Shown here piece after piece: positions 47,468 through 58,000 of a DNA stretch of 64,000 nt. Below the pieces are notes generated by a model. The model was not told the DNA's origin. It saw only the letters and a program-made list of their open reading frames with translations, and searched no databases. The position numbers and the translations under genes are program-made. Each line of letters opens with the position of its first letter. Within the stretch, counting starts at the first letter, position 1. The stretch is from Gammaproteobacteria bacterium (GTDB taxonomy: Bacteria; Pseudomonadota; Gammaproteobacteria; JAJPIJ01), in NCBI GenBank assembly GCA_021324815.1, contig JAJPIJ010000030.1:1-64000 (forward strand). The letters are read 5' to 3'.

Positions 47468-49549
47468 CTATTTCCCATCAGCGATGGCCGGTTTGCGCGA
47501 GGTGATGTAACCGAAAACCTGGGTGAAATACTTGAAGATGCCGTATCCCGCCAGCGAGTGCAGGCGCTGGAGGTCCACGCCGCTCGGCGCGGTGGCCTCA
47601 CCGTAGGCCGCGGCGATGATGCCCTCGGCCGCCAGGAGATTCGACTCGGCGATCTTGTTGTTGATCAGCGCGTTGATGTGGTCCTGTTTGGCCTGCAGCA
47701 ACTCCTGCGATTTGAGCACGAGCTCCAGTTCGCGCACATCGCCGCCTTTTTCACGCCGTTCCACCAGCTTGTCGTAGGCCGCCTGCGCAAACCCCACATT
47801 TTTCTCGGTGATGTCGATCTGGGCGCGCGCGGCGAACACGCCGGCCAGGGCGTCGTTCACCTGCTGGCCCACGTTGTTCTCGACATCCCGCACCGTGAGC
47901 GCCTCCGCTTCGTTGCCCAATTCGGCCTGCGTGAACAGCGCCTTGAAGGCGCGATTGCCCCACGGATAGCGGTAATTCAGATTGTAATTTTTCGACAACG
48001 TGTCGGGGTCGCCCACGGCGCCGATGCTCTGCCAGTAGGTCCGGTAACCGAGCACCGACGAGTCCTGGGACGAGGTGATGTTGGCGGTGAGCAGCAGGTC
48101 CGGCCGCAACTGGTGGCGCTGGAATTCCAGCGCGATCTCGCTCTGCTCCTTCGACACCTTCTCGGCGGCGATCTCCGGCCGGTGGTCCAGCGCCAGCTGC
48201 ATCGCCTGCCCCGCATCGACCACCAGCAGTTTGTCCAGCAGCGGCCGATAGTCGCGCGGCAGCAACAAGTAAGGATCGGTGGACTCCCCCGAGCTTTCCA
48301 GCAAGGCGGCCAGATTATTGGAGGCCGTCACGACATTGACCCTGGCGGCCTCTTCCAGCGTCCGCACCCGCGCCAGCTCGGCGTCGGTCTGTACCTTGCC
48401 GTAGGCGGTCGTCAATCCCTGCTCGAACAGGTGGTTGGTATGTTCGGCGATCTTCTCGACATGCTGGCGGTTGTCCATGACGACGGCAAGGTTTTCGATG
48501 CTGCGCACCAGCTCCCAGTATTGGGTGTCCACGGTCAGCAGGGTGGAATTGATGATGGTGCGCAAATCCCACACCGAGCGTTCGGCGCTCTTTTCCGCCT
48601 GCCGCAGATTCACATCGTTGGGCGCCTGCGGGCCGAAATCCTTGCCGCCCGGCACCGGCACGCTCAGGTTGAACACCATGCTGGTGGCGTAAGGCCGGTT
48701 GTTCGACAGGCGCAAATCATTGTTGTAGTAAACCTTGTGGTCGGTGGTGAAGAGGCCGACGCTGAACGCCGGCCCCCAGGGCAATTGCTGATCCACCTCC
48801 ACGCTGTAGTTCATGGTCTTGGTCGGGCCGGTGGCCGAGCCCTTGCTGGCGTGCACTTCCTTCATGCAAGCGCCGCTGGACAGTTTGGCGTCATCCTCAC
48901 AGAAATGGCCGGGCGGGAGCGGGCTGGCGGTCACTTGCAGAAACCCGAGCAAATTCACTTGTGGTCCAGTGACGAAAGGACTCGTGGGAATGGTGATGAC
49001 ACCAGGTTGCAGCAGCTTCGACTCGACAAGCGGTTGCAGTTTCAGACTGACATCCCCCTCACAACCAAAGGAACAGGGGTTGAAGGTCTTGATGGTCACC
49101 GTGCCAAAGTGACTGCGTTCGTAGGTGCTGCTCTGATCGAAACCGACGGAAAACTTGAACACCGGATTGAAAACGGCGTCGGCCTCCTTGATGGCCTCTT
49201 CGATGATTCCCGCGTTCTCGTGCCCCACCTTGATGCTCAAATTCTTCAACAGCGCCTCCATGGCGGCGGCGCGCAACGGCAGCAAGCGCACCTTCCTCGG
49301 CGCCACGTATTGCTGCGTGCCGCCCTGCCCCTCCAGCAACTGCCTGGCGACGGACTGCAGGACTTCATCGGAGGCCACCGGCGCATCCACCCCCAGCAGG
49401 TCGGTCAGGCGGGCATATTCCCGTCCCCCCTCGCCGCCGGCGGTTCCCGCCGCGGTCGCCTCCGCGGCGGCGGCACCGGCGCACAAGCCCGGGCCGCAGC
49501 CCGCCAGCAGCAGCGCCAGCAACCGGAGTCGGGAAGGCTTACCGCTCAT
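47468..49549 (-). CDS. TolC-like outer membrane protein 1 of 3, possible lipoprotein
   Basis: A 693-residue TolC-family protein, much longer than E. coli TolC. Its start MSGKPSRLRLLALLLAGCGPG carries an LAGC lipobox (Cys18), so it may be lipid-anchored as OprM is. An N-terminal extension of about 200 residues contains the shared block KNLSIKVGHENAGIIEEAIKEADAVFNPVF, then two efflux repeats, the second with ALDHRPEIAAEKVSKEQSEIAL and LEFQRHQLRPDLLL. Its ATG lies within the last 11 bases of the preceding gene; GGAG lies 10 bases upstream of the ATG. It is one of three TolC-like genes in tandem. Confidence 0.85.
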   Translation of the reverse strand: MSGKPSRLRLLALLLAGCGPGLCAGAAAAEATAAGTAGGEGGREYARLTDLLGVDAPVASDEVLQSVARQLLEGQGGTQQYVAPRKVRLLPLRAAAMEALLKNLSIKVGHENAGIIEEAIKEADAVFNPVFKFSVGFDQSSTYERSHFGTVTIKTFNPCSFGCEGDVSLKLQPLVESKLLQPGVITIPTSPFVTGPQVNLLGFLQVTASPLPPGHFCEDDAKLSSGACMKEVHASKGSATGPTKTMNYSVEVDQQLPWGPAFSVGLFTTDHKVYYNNDLRLSNNRPYATSMVFNLSVPVPGGKDFGPQAPNDVNLRQAEKSAERSVWDLRTIINSTLLTVDTQYWELVRSIENLAVVMDNRQHVEKIAEHTNHLFEQGLTTAYGKVQTDAELARVRTLEEAARVNVVTASNNLAALLESSGESTDPYLLLPRDYRPLLDKLLVVDAGQAMQLALDHRPEIAAEKVSKEQSEIALEFQRHQLRPDLLLTANITSSQDSSVLGYRTYWQSIGAVGDPDTLSKNYNLNYRYPWGNRAFKALFTQAELGNEAEALTVRDVENNVGQQVNDALAGVFAARAQIDITEKNVGFAQAAYDKLVERREKGGDVRELELVLKSQELLQAKQDHINALINNKIAESNLLAAEGIIAAAYGEATAPSGVDLQRLHSLAGYGIFKYFTQVFGYITSRKPAIADGK

Positions 49550-51572
49550 GGCGTTTTTCTCCGGCAAAGACCGGGACGATGTTTTGCGTCAGCAATGCCT
49601 TGACGCGGCCCTCCTCGGCGCTGGTCTGCGCCGTGCGATCGGCGTATTTTGACGGCAGTTCGCCCACGGCCGCCAGCCAGTTGGCCTCCGCCTGTTTGGC
49701 GCTGATGACGGCATTGACCCAGTCGTTGGTGGCCTGCAACAGTTGCTGGCTCTGCTGGATGATTTCGTACTCGGTCACGGTGCGCGAGCGCTGCTGATCG
49801 ACGGCCTTTTGATAAGCGGTCTGCACCAGCTGCCAGTTGCGGCGGGCGATGTCCGTGCGCGCACGCGCGCTCACCAGGTTCACCGCGGCGTCGCTCAAGG
49901 CGTGCGTGAGGGTGTTCTCGGTGCTTCGCAGCGTGAGTTCGCTGATGTCACGATTGTATCCGGCCTGCGCATAGCCCGCCTCGGCGGCCACGTTGCCCCA
50001 CTGGCGCGTCAGCTGCAGCGAGTAGTTCTGCGAGATGATGTCCGGCTTGAAAACGCGGGCCATGGCGGAATTCCACTCGTGGTAGCCAAAGACGCTGTTG
50101 GACTGGAGGAAATTGGCGCCGGCGTTGAAGGTCAGATTGGGCTGGCGGTTGATGTCGCTTTGCCTCAGCAGGACATCCGCGGTCTCGACATTGTAACGCT
50201 GCGATTGCAGCAGCGGGTTCATGGCCACCTGCTCCCTCTTCAACTGGGCGGGATTCACGTCCAGCGGCGCGGCCAGGCTGACGCTGTACTGGATGGGCAG
50301 ATACACGGCGTCTGCGCCGCCGTCCAGCAGAGGCTGGAGTGCGTTGGAGGCGGTGATGTAGGCGTTCTTGGCCTGCTCAACCTGGTTTCTCACCCGCTCC
50401 AGCTCGGCCTGCACCTGGGCGCGGCTGTAGTCGGTAATCTCGCGCAGTTGATACATTTCCTCGGTTTTCTTCAACAACTGCTCGACGCTCTGCTGGTTCT
50501 GCAACGCGGCGTAAAAGTTGTTGGCGGCGCCGACCAGATTCCAATAGCTCAGATCCACCGCCAGCAGGGTGGCGTTGATGACATTCTTGACGTCCCAGAC
50601 CGCGCGCTCATCGTTTAGTCTCGCCAGGTGGTTCTGCACGTCGGCGGAGGCCGCGTCGGGGCCGTAGTGGGCGCTGCCCGGGACGGGTATGCTGTACGAC
50701 AGCGACGTATTCACCGTCCACGGCCGGTGATAGCTGCCCGCCGTCGGATGCAGGCTGCCGGCGTTGTTGACGAAATCCGCCACCTTGTAGACGGTCTCGT
50801 AGTTGAGATTGATGCTGGCCCCCCACGGCAGCTGCTGGGTGACGGTAAAGTCAGCGTTGTACTTCTCGTTGTCGCCGGTCACGCCATCCGGATGGGCCGT
50901 TATCACGTCGCCCGGCCTGTACCCCGCCGCCCTGGGCTGGTCAAAGCCAAGGAATTGCACCGGCGAATTGTCAAAGAATATGAAATCGTTGTGCTTGCCA
51001 TCCGCCGTCAATATGGGCGCCGGAATAAGGGAGCATTCCGGCGGATTGTTGGGCGCCGGGGGCGGATCACAATGGGTGGTCGCCTTGTGGAAGCGGCTCA
51101 CCGTGACCTTGCGCTCGAAGTCCCGGCTGTCGCTGTAATTGAACGACAGGTTCAGCACCGGGTCGAACAGGGCCCTGGCCTCCTCCAGTGCCGCAGCCAC
51201 GATGCCCTGATTCAAATGCGATCGCTGGATGGTCAGGTTCTTGGTCAATGCGGAAAGCGCGACCGCGTGCGGATCGATTTCCACCAGCTTCTTGCCGGCG
51301 AGCGTCTGCCAGACGCCTGCCGTGCTTTTGGCGTTGAAGGCGTCGCGGATGACGTCGTTGATGGCCTTCTCCCGTTCCGCAACCCCCTCGGCGGTCTGCA
51401 GATCGGCGATCTTCATCGAGGCCGTGTTGACCTCCCTGCCGGCGGGGGCCGGGGATTCCTGGCCGGGTTCCTGGGCCCGGGAGCCGCCGGCAATCAAGGT
51501 GAGCATGGCCGCGAGCCAGGCGGCGCGGCAGCGGCCGGCGGGAGGATTCGTCATGCTCATGGGCGTGTTCAT
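49539..51572 (-). CDS. TolC-like outer membrane protein 2 of 3
   Basis: A 677-residue TolC-family protein with a signal peptide (about residues 1-33, ending GGSRAQ). It shares with its neighbours the N-terminal block ALTKNLTIQRSHLNQGIVAAALEEARALFDPVLNLS in pieces (LEEARALFDPVLNLS) and has the channel repeats (DVQNHLARLNDERAVWDVKN, MNPLLQSQRYNVETADVLL). The ATG overlaps the stop of the preceding gene by 4 bases, so coupling is tight. Export channel role by family. Confidence 0.87.
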   Translation of the reverse strand: MNTPMSMTNPPAGRCRAAWLAAMLTLIAGGSRAQEPGQESPAPAGREVNTASMKIADLQTAEGVAEREKAINDVIRDAFNAKSTAGVWQTLAGKKLVEIDPHAVALSALTKNLTIQRSHLNQGIVAAALEEARALFDPVLNLSFNYSDSRDFERKVTVSRFHKATTHCDPPPAPNNPPECSLIPAPILTADGKHNDFIFFDNSPVQFLGFDQPRAAGYRPGDVITAHPDGVTGDNEKYNADFTVTQQLPWGASINLNYETVYKVADFVNNAGSLHPTAGSYHRPWTVNTSLSYSIPVPGSAHYGPDAASADVQNHLARLNDERAVWDVKNVINATLLAVDLSYWNLVGAANNFYAALQNQQSVEQLLKKTEEMYQLREITDYSRAQVQAELERVRNQVEQAKNAYITASNALQPLLDGGADAVYLPIQYSVSLAAPLDVNPAQLKREQVAMNPLLQSQRYNVETADVLLRQSDINRQPNLTFNAGANFLQSNSVFGYHEWNSAMARVFKPDIISQNYSLQLTRQWGNVAAEAGYAQAGYNRDISELTLRSTENTLTHALSDAAVNLVSARARTDIARRNWQLVQTAYQKAVDQQRSRTVTEYEIIQQSQQLLQATNDWVNAVISAKQAEANWLAAVGELPSKYADRTAQTSAEEGRVKALLTQNIVPVFAGEKRHER

Positions 51573-53527
51573 TCGTACAACCCCTGGCTGGCCTGCAACT
51601 GGACGTAGGCCTGATGATAACTCACCGTGGCGTCGATGTACCGCGAGCGGGCATCCAGCATGTCGCTCAACGTGCGCAGCAACTCAAACTGGCTCGCCAG
51701 CCCCAGGTTCTTCAGGCGCTCCACCTTGGCGTAGGCCAGTTCCGCGAGTTCCATGTTCTGTTGCGCCAGTTGCCGCTGGGTACGGGCGCTTAAAAACTGG
51801 GCCAATGCATTATTGACCTGCTGGGTGATGCCCAGTTCGGTCTGCGACTGATTGTCGACACTGGTATTCACGGCCAGACGGGCCTTCTGCAACTGCGCCT
51901 TTTCCGCCTGCAGGCCAAAAGGCAGGCGGTAGCTGACGCCCACGAAAAAATCGCTGGCGTCGGGCTCGACCAGGTTCATCAGCGAACTTTCCACGTTGCG
52001 GTAGCCGAAGGCGGTGTCGAATTGATTCAACGCCGCCGAGGCGGAAAAGGAAAGCTCGGGACGCACCTGGTTCTCGGCAAATTTGAGATTGATCTGCGCC
52101 TTCTCCACCTCCCCCTGGCTGATCTTGAGTTCGCGGCGGTTATCGAGCGCGGTCCGCCGGACGGCGGTCGCATCCACCGCGTAATCCTGGCCGAAGGCCT
52201 GCGTGTAGCCCGAGGGCACGACGATGGTGTCCGGCGGGTAATCCAGGAGCTCGGCCACGGCATTGGAGGCCAGCACATAGTTGTTCCATGCGATTTGTTC
52301 GCGATCGCGGAGATTTTCCATTTGCGCCTCGGCCTGGGCCATGTCGTAGGCGGTGACCAGCTGCTGGTCGAATTGCCGCCGCGTGCTGGCCACGATCTGC
52401 TCCAGGATTTGCCGCTGGGCGGCGATCACCTCGATTTGCTTGAGCGCGCCAACCAGCGACCAGTACTGCACCCACATGCCCGGAACCCCGCCCACCACGC
52501 CGCCGAGGACCTGGTTGCTGACGGCTTCGATCCGCCATTCGGCCTCCTGCAGGCTGATGACCGCCTGCTTGATGCCGATGGATTGGGTGTTGCCGTATTC
52601 GCCGAAGTTGCGGGCATACGGCAGCGGCGTGGAAAACGACAGGCTCAGATTGGAAGTCCACGGCAGGCGGCTGCCGATGTTCAGGGGCGGCGTGGTCAGG
52701 CCGGCGATATTGGGGACGGGGCCTTCCAGAAAATCGGGGAAGGTCCAAAAATCCTTCTTGCGCCGGTTGACGGTGAGATCCGCCTGTACGTTGCCGCCCC
52801 ACTGGAAATTCTTGAGCAGGCCGAATTCCGCACCCCACAGAAACTGGTCATAGAAGCTGCCGCTGGCGTGCTCGGTCTGCTTGTTGAGTATCACGTCGTT
52901 GGTGCAGGAGCCCTGGCCGCTGTTCGGGTCGGTGTTGCCATTGACCAGCTGCCCGTCGACGATGACGCAGACAAAATTGGAATTGACCGCGGGCTGTCCA
53001 TTGGCGGTGCTGAAGAAATCCTTCTGGAATTGGTCGGGGTCAAACTGGGAGAATTTTTCACGCAGGCGCAGTATTTCATCCGTGCGCCCGCCGGCATCGA
53101 GGCGCTGATGGTTCAAGGTCACTGAAAAAAATGGATCGAAGGCCGCCGCAGCCCCGGTCAGGGCGGCATCGGCAACGTCACGGGCGCGTTGCTGGATGAT
53201 GACGGCGAGGTTGCGGCCGCGAGCGAGATCGGCGATGTCGCTCTGACGCAGTTCGGAGATGTTCTTGTGACTGAAGAACCCCTCCGCGCCCGGCCGCAGT
53301 CCGGCGACCGCCTGGTTGATCAAATCGCGCCCCGTCTCCTCGCTGGTGATGGATTCGAAGCGCTGGACGATTGACGCGGCGGACTCATCCGGCGCCGGAA
53401 GATTGGTGTCGATATTGGCGGGGGCGGGTTCCGGCGCTGCGAGCGGGCGGGAAAAACCCGCCCAGAAAAGAAGGAGCCCGCCGAGGCAGGTGACGGACGG
53501 GCGTAATAAATACACGCGCATCCTCAA
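51569..53527 (-). CDS. TolC-like outer membrane protein 3 of 3
   Basis: A 652-residue TolC-family protein with a signal peptide (to about residue 31, SRPLAAP). The block ARGRNLAVIIQQRARDVADAA and AAAAFDPFFSVTLNH correspond to the shared N-terminal block, and the channel repeats follow (IGIKQAVISLQEAEWRIEA, LDNRRELKISQGEVEKAQI). It is the first transcribed of the three, 153 bases after the FHA gene, and overlaps the next by 4 bases. The gap holds only a weak AT-rich inverted repeat. Confidence 0.87.
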   Translation of the reverse strand: MRMRVYLLRPSVTCLGGLLLFWAGFSRPLAAPEPAPANIDTNLPAPDESAASIVQRFESITSEETGRDLINQAVAGLRPGAEGFFSHKNISELRQSDIADLARGRNLAVIIQQRARDVADAALTGAAAAFDPFFSVTLNHQRLDAGGRTDEILRLREKFSQFDPDQFQKDFFSTANGQPAVNSNFVCVIVDGQLVNGNTDPNSGQGSCTNDVILNKQTEHASGSFYDQFLWGAEFGLLKNFQWGGNVQADLTVNRRKKDFWTFPDFLEGPVPNIAGLTTPPLNIGSRLPWTSNLSLSFSTPLPYARNFGEYGNTQSIGIKQAVISLQEAEWRIEAVSNQVLGGVVGGVPGMWVQYWSLVGALKQIEVIAAQRQILEQIVASTRRQFDQQLVTAYDMAQAEAQMENLRDREQIAWNNYVLASNAVAELLDYPPDTIVVPSGYTQAFGQDYAVDATAVRRTALDNRRELKISQGEVEKAQINLKFAENQVRPELSFSASAALNQFDTAFGYRNVESSLMNLVEPDASDFFVGVSYRLPFGLQAEKAQLQKARLAVNTSVDNQSQTELGITQQVNNALAQFLSARTQRQLAQQNMELAELAYAKVERLKNLGLASQFELLRTLSDMLDARSRYIDATVSYHQAYVQLQASQGLYE

Positions 53528-53680
53528 CTCATCCTCGCCGCCTGCTGCTGTCCATCCCCACCCCCCGTGCCGGCTGGAAACCTAAAACAAGCCTTGCGAC
53601 GCTGTGCTAATTTATTATTTCTGCTGAAAAATAATACCCCAAGCCACGGGTTGAAAACAACTTCCTGGCGACCGATGGAA

Positions 53681-55018
53681 TCAATTGGCGCGGGTCACCG
53701 CCCCCCATTTATCCACCACCAGCACGTCCTTGTCATCCACATCGCCCACGATGCCGTTGAAGAGCAGGTAGTTCACCGACAGCGCCAGGTTGTTTTTCTT
53801 GCGCAGCTCGGCGAATTGATCGCGTAATTTCCTGATCTGCTCCATTTCCCCCTTCGAGGGGGCGGATTTGGCGTCCTTGGCTGGATTTGGATACCGCTGG
53901 GCAAACGCCTTGATCCGGATGACCGGCCCGGCCAGCTCCAGCAGGCTGGCGACATCCGAATAAATCTTCTTGCTGTCGTCGTCCTTGGTCTCCGCACCGC
54001 CGGCGCTCAGCTTGTCGAATTCCGACTGCGCCTGCGCCAGCAGGGGAATGGCCTGATCGGGCTTGCCCTGCTGGATGAGGTTCATCAGATTGCGTTCGAA
54101 CTGCAGAAACAGCACCTGGGCCATCACCGCCTTCAATTCCGTCGAATTCGGGTATTGGGAGGTGGCCTCGCTCAGTTCCGCCATCATGTTGCCAAGCTGG
54201 GTGGCCTGCTTTTGATGCTCGGCGGCGGAATAGTGCCCGGCGCTGTCCTCGTTGTCGCGCATGAAGGCCTTGACCTCGGCGCGGGAGTTCTTCAGCGCGG
54301 CCTCCGCGCCGGAACCGCCGCGGCCGAAATACCAGTAGCCGCCGCCGGCGATGGCCGCCAGCAACACGGCCAGCGCCGCCCATTTAAGTCCTGCGCCCTT
54401 CTTCCGCACAGCAGCCGGCGTCATCGCCGCCGCGTGCGCCGCGCCGCGGCGCGCCGGCGTGGCCGCCGCCCGCTTTTCAGCCTCCTGCTGCCTGTTTTTG
54501 GCGTCCAGCAACATCGCCGCCGCCATGAGATTGGAGCCGACGAACATGGTGCGCTCGGAAACCGTCTTGTCCGGATCGAAATCCGCCTCGTGTTTCCTGC
54601 CGTCCTTGGTCACGGTACCCTTGATGTCCGGACGCACCATGACAAACTGAAACGGTATCTTGCCAATCTTGATGGTGTCGCCCGGCTTCAACGGCGCGTC
54701 CTCCACCTTGGCGTCATTCACGTGCACGCCGTTGGTGCTGCCCATGTCCTGCACCCGCCAGCCGCCGTTGCTGAAATAAAAACGCGCGTGCCTCTTGGAA
54801 ATGCCGGTGGCGTTCAACGGCACGGTGTTCTCCTCGCCACGACCCACCGTTTGTTCCTTGCCGCTCAGATCGATTTCCAGCCCGCGGGTGGGATCGGGCA
54901 GCCGGCTTTGATCCAGGCAGATGAGCTTGCAGGGCAGCGGGCCTGCGGCCGCGCCCGCCGGCCGGGCGGGAACTTCCACGGTACCCGTGAACATCACGGT
55001 CTTGTCATCACTGCTCAT
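53681..55018 (-). CDS. FHA-domain membrane protein of the export cluster
   Basis: A 445-residue protein with no signal peptide. An FHA domain spans about residues 45-125, with VGRGEENTV, GISKRHARFYFSN and GSTNGVHVN as phosphothreonine-binding motifs. One transmembrane helix lies at about 212-231 (LKWAALAVLLAAIAGGGYW). A helical C-terminal domain that should be periplasmic follows (about 235-445). Two short stretches, DDKTVMFTG near the N-terminus and DPDKTVSERTMFVG after the FHA domain, are Thr-rich and may be phosphorylation sites. No Ser/Thr kinase gene is in the window. It sits between the ABC exporter and the TolC-like genes and may assemble or gate the exporter. Confidence 0.82.
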   Translation of the reverse strand: MSSDDKTVMFTGTVEVPARPAGAAAGPLPCKLICLDQSRLPDPTRGLEIDLSGKEQTVGRGEENTVPLNATGISKRHARFYFSNGGWRVQDMGSTNGVHVNDAKVEDAPLKPGDTIKIGKIPFQFVMVRPDIKGTVTKDGRKHEADFDPDKTVSERTMFVGSNLMAAAMLLDAKNRQQEAEKRAAATPARRGAAHAAAMTPAAVRKKGAGLKWAALAVLLAAIAGGGYWYFGRGGSGAEAALKNSRAEVKAFMRDNEDSAGHYSAAEHQKQATQLGNMMAELSEATSQYPNSTELKAVMAQVLFLQFERNLMNLIQQGKPDQAIPLLAQAQSEFDKLSAGGAETKDDDSKKIYSDVASLLELAGPVIRIKAFAQRYPNPAKDAKSAPSKGEMEQIRKLRDQFAELRKKNNLALSVNYLLFNGIVGDVDDKDVLVVDKWGAVTRAN

Positions 55019-55042
55019 GTACGGACCTCGGGTTTTGGGCGT

Positions 55043-58000
55043 TCAATTGACTCGTTGCAGCACGGGCGCTTCTTCCGGCGAAGGCGAGGGCGCCACCAAA
55101 TCCAGCGGCGGCAAATCGAACTGGGTTTGCGCCATGGCGTAATACAGTCCCTTGTATCCCATGGATTTGAGATATTCCCTGTCCAAAAGTTGCCTGTGGG
55201 TGCCCTTTTCCTGCACCTGACCGTCCTTGATGAAGCAGATCATGTCCGAATCCATCACCGTCGTCAGGCGGTGCGCGATTGAAATTGAGGTGCGCCCCGC
55301 CAGTATGCCCTGCATATTTTCCATGATGCGCGCCTCGGACTCGTTGTCGAGGGCGCTGGTGGCCTCGTCGAAAATGAGGATCTTGGGCTGGCGGTACAGC
55401 GCGCGGGCGATGCAGATGCGCTGCCGCTGGCCGCCGGAGACCCCGATGCCCTTTTCCCCCACCAGCGTGTTGTAGCCCAGCGGGTAGCGGATGATGAACT
55501 CATCGGCGCCCGCGAGCCTCGCGGCCTCCTTCACCGCCTGCATGTCCGGCTCCGGATCGCCGAGCGCGATGTTCTGCGCCACCGTGCCGCCGAACAGAAA
55601 GCTGTCCTGCAACACCACGCCGATGTTGGAGCGCAGCGAGGACAGCTCCAGCGTGCGGATGTCGCGGCCGTCGATCTTGCAGAAGCCGCTCTGTGGAATG
55701 TTGAAGCCCAGGATCATCTTGGCGATGGTGCTCTTGCCGCAGCCGGAGGGCCCGACGAAGGCCACGCGCATACCCGGCTCTATCTCCAGGTTGAAATTGC
55801 GCATGATGTTGTTTTCCTTGCCGTTGGCCACGTAGCTGAAATTGACGTCCTCGAAGGTGATCTCGCCGCGGCAATGCGCCAGGGTGGCGGGCATGCTGTC
55901 CGGCTGGAGCATGGTTTGTTCCGGCTTGACGGAGAGCACGTCGCCGACGCGGTCAATGGCGATGCGCACCTCCTGGAACTGGTTGATCAGATCGAGCATG
56001 CTCAGAATCGGCCCCATCACCGCCCCCATCAGCATCTGGAAACCCATCAATTCACCGATGGTCATCTGCCCCGCCATGACCGAACTGGCGCCGACGAACA
56101 GAATGGCGATGGTGGTGCCCGACTGCACCGTCTCGTACAGGCCCTTGGAAATCAGTTCCAGCTTCTGGCTCTGGAATTGCAGGTTGATGGTCTCGGTCAT
56201 CTGGTTTTCCCAGCGCGAGCGGGCGAAATATTCATTCGACGTCGCCTTCACCGCCTCGATGCCGTTCAACGACTCGATCAGATAGCTCTGCGACTGGGAA
56301 TTGGTGACGAAGGTCTTCTGCGCCAGCATCTTGATGCGCGGCACGAAGAACCACAGCAGCAGAAAATACAGGGGGATGGAACACAGCGTGATGATGGTGA
56401 GGGTGCCGTTGTAGGAAACCATCATGAACAGGTAGATCACCACCATCACCAGGCTCATGATGGTGGAGATGGTCGAGCCGGCGATGATGTGCCGGATTTT
56501 CTGATTCTCACCGAAGCGGGCCAGGATTTCGCCCTTGTTGCGGCTCAGGAAGAAATTCATCGGCAGGCTCAGCACGTGCCGGTAAAACTCGGCCACGAGT
56601 TTCAAATCGATCCGGGCAGTGGTGTAGGCCAGCAGCAGGGCCTGCGCCGACTTCGACAGCACGGTAAACAAGGTCACCAGCGCCATGCCCACCAGCATGA
56701 TCTTGAGCAGGTCGGCGTCCTTGTGGACCACCACGGTGTCGACGATGCTCTGCACGAACAGCGGCGTGGCCAGCCCCAGGAAATTGATGGTCAATGCCGC
56801 GAGCAGCCCCTCGGCGAAATACTTCCAATGCGGCAGGATGTAGTCGAGGAAGTGCCGCAGGGGGCTCTTGGGCGGCTCCAGGCGGGTGAATTCCACCGTC
56901 GGCTCCAGGCCGATGACCACCCCCCGGCTCGGGTCCTCCCGCTCCACACCGCTGACCTGCGCACGGGTCCAGCTGGTGATGAATTGCTGTCGCGGCAGCC
57001 GGCCCTGCCCGTAGAGGGAATCCGAGAAGTACACCTCCTTGTCCGTAATCTTGTAGATCACGGAATAGCGGTATCCCTCCCAGCCGACGATCACGGGCAG
57101 TTGCATGCGCTCCAACTGCTCGAACGTCACGGCATAGGCGCGCGCGGAAATGCCGAGGATCTCGGCCGCGGTGATGATGGCGTTGGGCGTCGGGTTGGCG
57201 ATGGAGAGATTGGCGATCTCGCGCACCTGGCCGAGCGAAAAGGGCTTGCCGTAATGCTGCACCACCATCGTCAGGCAGGCGGCGGCGTTGTCCTGCTCGC
57301 TGAACTGGCGGACGTTCGGGAAAGTATCAATGGCCTTGGCATGCTTGGCGAGGAATTCCTCCTCGGTCACCGCGTCGGCGAGCTTGATGCGCTGGTCCGC
57401 GCCCTCGGCGCGGCTCTTGATGTCCTTCTCCTCCTTCTCGCGGATGCGCATGGAATTAAACCGCACCCGCAGCTTTTCGTGCAGCGCCGGGTTGATGGCG
57501 AGGATCTTCTGGACCTCGGGCTCGTTGATGACCAGCACCGTGGTGTCCACCACGCACAGTGCCGAATGCGGCTGGATGCCGTTGGTGCCGACATCCGGCA
57601 GCGCTCCGCCCTCGCCGATGAGCTCGCGCGCGCCGACGCGATCCAGTATCACCTTCTCACCGGAAAGCAGGGTGCGTTCGAGATCCACCGAACCGGTCTC
57701 GATGTAGTACAGCCGGCGGTCTTCCATGTCCTGCTTGAAAAGATACTTGCCCTTCTTGCCCTTCTTGATGCCGATGCGGCTTAAGATGGCGGTGAATTGC
57801 TCCGGCGTGTACTTGGCCGCCCCCAGCATGCCGCGCAGGCGCTGCCCCAGCTCGACGAGCCCCACCTGCGTCTTGAAGGTGGCCGACATGGCGGGGCGGC
57901 CGGCCAGCAGCGGCCGCACCTTGTCGGCCGGCAGGAACAGCAGGCTTGAATCCTCCGAGGCGGTGATTTGGTAATCCCAGGGCTTGGGCTGGATCAGCGA

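Noticed and set aside
47210-49603. 797-codon plus-strand frame antisense to the first TolC-like gene
   Set aside because: Shadow frame of a TolC-family gene; no domain pattern.
53608-53640. AT-rich inverted repeat between the FHA and TolC-like genes
   Set aside because: Short and imperfect; likely by chance in AT-rich sequence.
55874-57784. 636-codon plus-strand frame antisense to the ABC exporter
   Set aside because: His/Asp/Gln/Leu-rich shadow composition and no start signal; the ABC gene explains the stretch.
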